From the NCBI GenBank assembly GCA_949288735.1, contig CASELE010000016.1:1-37315 (forward strand): a stretch of DNA of 37,315 bases. The letters are read 5' to 3'. Made by a program: the position numbers and the translations under genes. The DNA is from an uncultured Alistipes sp. Its GTDB lineage: Bacteria > Bacteroidota > Bacteroidia > Bacteroidales > Rikenellaceae. Positions 34,097 through 37,315 of this stretch are shown piece after piece. The notes below the pieces were generated by a model. The model saw only the letters and a list, made by a program, of their open reading frames with translations, searched no databases and was not told the DNA's origin. Numbering within the stretch: position 1 is the first letter of the stretch; each line of letters begins with the position of its first letter.

Positions 34097-35353
34097 ATGA
34101 AAAAGGCTTTGCTACTGATTCTGTTGGGTACGACATGTCTCCTCTCCGCCCGGGCCGCCGAAACGGTCGACTCGGTGCGCATGCGCATATACTATCGTAC
34201 CGGTTACCGCTTTGTCGAACCCGGCTTCCGCAACAACCGGGAGGCACTCGACCGGTTTACGGAGTCGATCCGGCGCTCGCTCGACGACGGAAGCTTCGAG
34301 CACATCGTCGTTGCCGCCTCCTCATCGCCCGACGGCAACGAACAAGCCAACGAACGGCTCGCCGCGCTGCGCGTCGATTCGCTGGTCGCCTACATCGTAC
34401 GCCATACGGCCGTACCCGAGGAGCGCATCGAGCGCCACGTGATCGGCGTCGCATGGGAAGCTCTCCGCGGCATGGTGGCCGGTCTCGACACGGAATGGCG
34501 CGACGAGGCGCTCGAAATCATCGACCACACGCCCGCCATACGCTACGACGCCCAGGGTCGTCCGACGGGCGGACGCAACGCGGAGCTGATGCGTCTGCGC
34601 GGCGGCGCACCCTATCGCTACATGCAGGAGCATCTCTTTCCCGAACTGCGCAGCAGCGTGGGCGCCACGCTCTATACCCTCCCCGAACCTCCTTCGGTCG
34701 ACGAAGGACCCGCACAGACGGTTGCCGAGCCGGAGCCGGAGCCCGTATCCGCACCGGAACCCAAACCGGCCCCGGAACCCGAACGCGCCCCGGCCGCAAC
34801 GGTCGCCGAGCCGGCGGCCGGCGACGGCTGGACACCCCGCATCCGCGTCAAGACCAATGCCGTCGGCTGGGCGATGATGATTGTCAACGCCGCCGTGGAG
34901 ATCGACCTCTCGCGCCGTTTCTCAGTCAACCTTCCGATCTACTATTCGGGTTGCGACTACTTCTCGGCCCGGGCCAAGTTCCGCATCCTGGCCACACAGC
35001 CCGAGCTGCGTGTCTGGCCCCTGAGGTCGCGCCGCCTCTTCGCGGGCGTCCACTTCGGAGTCGCCTCCTACAACTTCGCCGCCGGCGGCGACTGGCGTAT
35101 CCAGGACCACGCCGGCCATACGCCGGCACTGGGCGGCGGTCTGAATGTCGGCTACCGCCTTCCGCTCGGGCGCACCGAACGCTGGGACGTCGAATTCTCG
35201 CTCGGCGCGGGCGCCTATCGCGCACACTACGACAAGTTCCGTAACGAACACGACGGAGCACGCGCCACGGAGGTACGCAAGACCTTCGTCGGACTCGACA
35301 ACGCCGCCGTATCGTTCTCGTACAACTTCGGTCTGAAAAAGAAGCAGAAATGA
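34097..35353 (+). CDS. DUF3575 outer-membrane protein with OmpA-like N-terminal part
   Basis: From the ATG (MKKALLL) the protein has 418 residues: a signal peptide cleaved after about residue 20 (LLSARA-AETVD); a region (IVVAASSSPDGNEQANERLAALRVDSLVAYI) that resembles an OmpA-type domain; a Pro/Glu linker (EPEPEPVSAPEPKPAPEPE); and a C-terminal beta-rich DUF3575 domain opening IRVKTNAVGWAMMIVNAAVEIDL and ending in alternating aromatic strands. DUF3575 proteins are frequent first genes of Bacteroidales fimbrial (type V pilus-like) loci. Its stop overlaps the next gene (ATGA), supporting a joint surface-structure role. Confidence 0.85.
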   Translation: MKKALLLILLGTTCLLSARAAETVDSVRMRIYYRTGYRFVEPGFRNNREALDRFTESIRRSLDDGSFEHIVVAASSSPDGNEQANERLAALRVDSLVAYIVRHTAVPEERIERHVIGVAWEALRGMVAGLDTEWRDEALEIIDHTPAIRYDAQGRPTGGRNAELMRLRGGAPYRYMQEHLFPELRSSVGATLYTLPEPPSVDEGPAQTVAEPEPEPVSAPEPKPAPEPERAPAATVAEPAAGDGWTPRIRVKTNAVGWAMMIVNAAVEIDLSRRFSVNLPIYYSGCDYFSARAKFRILATQPELRVWPLRSRRLFAGVHFGVASYNFAAGGDWRIQDHAGHTPALGGGLNVGYRLPLGRTERWDVEFSLGAGAYRAHYDKFRNEHDGARATEVRKTFVGLDNAAVSFSYNFGLKKKQK

Positions 35354-36408
35354 TGGAACTGAAGACAAGAGCCATTCGGATAATGTGCGGTCTCCTCGTT
35401 GCGGGAACCGCCGCATCCTGCGACGTGCACGAATTTCCCGAGCCGCCGCAACCCGGCATGCTGCGTCTCAGCCTCGATTTCGACACCGGGATCCCGCTGC
35501 ATCAGACGGTCGAAGTGACACGTACCGAGGCGAAGGCGGCCGAAGAGTACGACCTGCGCTACACGGTGGGCGTCTTCGCCCTCGACGCGACGAAGGCGAC
35601 AGACCGGCAGGAACTCGCGCGGGTGACGGTAACCCGCGCGGCGACCGACAATCCCGACCAGGTCATCGACATGCCGCTCGATGCAGGCGACTACCGCCTC
35701 GTCGTCTGGACCGACTATGTCGATGCCGGCTCCACGCATGACAAATACTACGACACATCTGACTTCGGCGAGATCCGGCTCGCGGAGGGGAGGCACACGG
35801 GCAACACGCCCTACCGTGACGCTTTCCGCGGCACGATCGACGTACGGATCGCCGAGGGCGAGACACGGGAGCTTCACGTCGGGATGGAGCGGCCGCTGAC
35901 CCGCTACGAATTCGTCACGACCGACCTCGACGAATTCCTGACGCGCGCGCTTGCTGCCGCAGCCCGCGAGGCCGAAGCGGCCGCCGCGGCAAACGGAGAC
36001 ACGCCCGCGGAGCTCTCCGACGAGACCCGCGCGGTAGATCTCGGCGCCTACCGGGTTGTCGTCCGCTATCCCGGATTCATGCCCTCGTCGTTCAATCTCT
36101 TCACCGACAAGCCGGCCGACTCCTCGACAGGTGTCTCGTTCGAGAGCGCCATCACCCCTACGAGCGACAGCGAGGCGACGCTCGGTTTCGACTACGTCTT
36201 CATCAACGGGACGGAGTCGACCGTCCAGGCCGCCGTCGACATCTACGACGAGGAGGGGGTGCGCATCTCGGGCACGAACACCATCGACATACCCGTCGTG
36301 CGCGGCAAACGTACGATCGTGCGGGGTGAATTCCTGACGTCGACCGCCGCGGGCAGCATAGGCATCGTTCCGGACTTCGACGGCGAATTCAATGTCGAAA
36401 TCCGATAG
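35350..36408 (+). CDS. DUF6562 fimbrillin-like surface lipoprotein
   Basis: The 352-residue protein has a lipoprotein signal with lipobox TAASC (C25), so it should be lipidated. Sequence blocks such as DAGDYRLVVWTDYVDAGST, YRDAFRGTIDV and MERPLTRYEFVTTDL match the DUF6562 fimbrillin-like family common in Alistipes and Bacteroides. An Ala/Glu-rich helical segment (about 196-215, AAAAREAEAAAAA) interrupts the beta domain. A second ATG directly after the first is an alternative start. It is coupled to the DUF3575 gene and lies 38 bp before a paralogue. It may be a pilus tip or anchor component. Confidence 0.82.
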   Translation: MMELKTRAIRIMCGLLVAGTAASCDVHEFPEPPQPGMLRLSLDFDTGIPLHQTVEVTRTEAKAAEEYDLRYTVGVFALDATKATDRQELARVTVTRAATDNPDQVIDMPLDAGDYRLVVWTDYVDAGSTHDKYYDTSDFGEIRLAEGRHTGNTPYRDAFRGTIDVRIAEGETRELHVGMERPLTRYEFVTTDLDEFLTRALAAAAREAEAAAAANGDTPAELSDETRAVDLGAYRVVVRYPGFMPSSFNLFTDKPADSSTGVSFESAITPTSDSEATLGFDYVFINGTESTVQAAVDIYDEEGVRISGTNTIDIPVVRGKRTIVRGEFLTSTAAGSIGIVPDFDGEFNVEIR

Positions 36409-36446
36409 ACCGCAGAATCACAACAACCCAACCAATATCCAAAACA

Positions 36447-37315
36447 ATGAAGAAAAACCTTTTCATCCAAGGCGGTGCACTGGCCGCATCGCTGCTGCTC
36501 GTCACCGCTTGTGCGCAGGACGAGATGGGTGGGGGAAACGACCTTTCCGGAAATGACGGTACGGTAACCTTCACGGCGACGCTCCCGGCCTTCGCGACGC
36601 GAGCGGCAGGCGACGGCACGACGGCGACGGATCTTTCGTATGCGGTCTACGCCGCCGGCGAGACGACGCCCCTGATCGAGGACGAGACCACCTTCACCGA
36701 CGTCTGGTGACGGGCAAGAGCTACGACATCCTCTTCTGGGCATCGGCGCCCGACGCCCCCTACACGGTCGACTTCGCGACGCAGAGCGTAGCCATGAACT
36801 ACGACGCGGCTCCGGCCAACGCCGAGACGCGCGACGCCTTCTTCGCGGCCCGCACGGCACTCGAGGTGACGGGGCCGGTCAACGAGCGGATCACGCTGAC
36901 GCGTCCCTTCGCGCAGGTGAACATCGGTACGGATGACCGCGCCGAGGCCGAGGCCGGCGGCATCGATTTCGCAGCCCTCCAAACGAGCCTCACGGTGAGC
37001 GAGGTCTGCACGACGCTGAACCTGAAGACGGGCGAGGTGTCGGACCCCGAGCCGGTCAGCTTCACGCTGGCGGCGCTGCCTGCGGGCCAGTTCACGGCCG
37101 GCGGCGCACAGTACGACTACCTCTCGATGAACTACCTGCTCATGGCTGTCGACAAGGGCGTGGTGGACTGCGAGATGGGCATCCATGACGCTGCGGGAGA
37201 GGTGTCGACGCTGACCGTGTCGAGCGTCCCCGTACAGCGCAACTACCGCACCAACGTCTTCGGTTCGCTGCTCACCGCTCCCGCTGACTTCGAGGTCGAG
37301 ATCGATCCCGACTTC
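36447..37315 (+). pseudogene. DUF6562 fimbrillin-like lipoprotein with internal frameshift, partial at right edge
   Basis: The first 87 codons encode a lipoprotein signal (LLLVTAC, C22, followed by acidic AQDE) and the first beta strands, then stop at TGA 36708-36710. The adjacent frame, shifted by -1, continues without a stop for about 204 codons to the window edge with typical DUF6562 blocks: LVTGKSYDILFWA, RDAFFAA, LTRPFAQVNIGT, YDYLSMNYLLM and VPVQRNYRTNVFGSLLT. The two parts clearly form one gene. Relatives usually have about eight more residues before LVTGKSYD, so a deletion larger than one base is likely. It may be a real lesion, a variable allele or a sequencing error. Confidence 0.8.

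Noticed and set aside
36690..36715. Programmed -1 ribosomal frameshift in the DUF6562 gene
   Set aside because: No X-XXY-YYZ slippery heptamer or downstream stem is evident; a deletion or sequencing error is more likely.

Overview
This is a GC-rich chromosomal window from a Bacteroidota bacterium, most likely a member of Bacteroidales close to Alistipes (Rikenellaceae). Evidence for this assignment: many genes are preceded by the Bacteroidota promoter pattern (TTTG or TTG, 19-20 bp, then TAnnTTTG); ribosomal protein S16 carries a long charged Ala/Lys/Glu tail; MnmA has the long insert seen in this phylum; and the right end carries DUF3575 and DUF6562 fimbrillin-like genes. The genus is an inference from gene content and base composition, not from an alignment. 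I saw no insertion sequences, integrases, CRISPR arrays or rRNA genes. Most of the window is ordinary, densely packed chromosome.

Layout. (1) 1-3861, minus: a conserved Bacteroidales protein of unknown function, rsmI, a lipid A-type acyltransferase and a family 2 glycosyltransferase that runs off the left edge. (2) 4022-8840, plus: manA, then crcB (fluoride channel), ackA, ptb and buk, closed by a strong terminator. (3) 8957-12410, minus: aroQ, pyk and a polysaccharide flippase; thiL diverges from aroQ. (4) 13615-15108, minus: hpt, queE and an FtsB/DivIC-like protein. (5) 15255-22312, minus: nadE, rseC, rnfB, rnfC, rnfD, rnfG, rnfE, rnfA, apparently one transcript that ties NAD+ synthesis to the Rnf ion-pumping ferredoxin:NAD+ oxidoreductase. 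(6) 22561-29564, minus: trkA, a GH3-family acyl-adenylase, a deoxynucleoside kinase, an RsmF-type rRNA methyltransferase, a MerR regulator, a Nif3-like protein and a coiled-coil zinc-ribbon protein, bounded by a clear promoter and a clear terminator. (7) 29717-30717, plus: a small cysteine-rich membrane protein, then rplU-rpmA. (8) 30810-33361, minus: rpsP, rimM, mnmA. (9) tRNA-Arg(TCT), then from 34097 a cell-surface/fimbrial-type locus: DUF3575 protein, DUF6562 lipoprotein, and a second DUF6562 gene with a broken frame that reaches the right edge.

How the parts fit. The energy genes form a coherent fermentative picture: Rnf couples reduced ferredoxin to NAD+ with ion pumping, pyruvate kinase makes ATP, and AckA plus Ptb/Buk make ATP from acyl phosphates. 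TrkA would use the membrane potential for K+ uptake. The most noteworthy points are: an NadE whose fused amidase domain has lost its catalytic cysteine; the nadE-rnf linkage; back-to-back promoters built on a 16-bp palindrome between trkA and the cysteine-rich mini-protein; a near-perfect inverted repeat framing the manA promoter region; and a frameshifted fimbrillin-like gene. No single region is convincingly a wholly new system.
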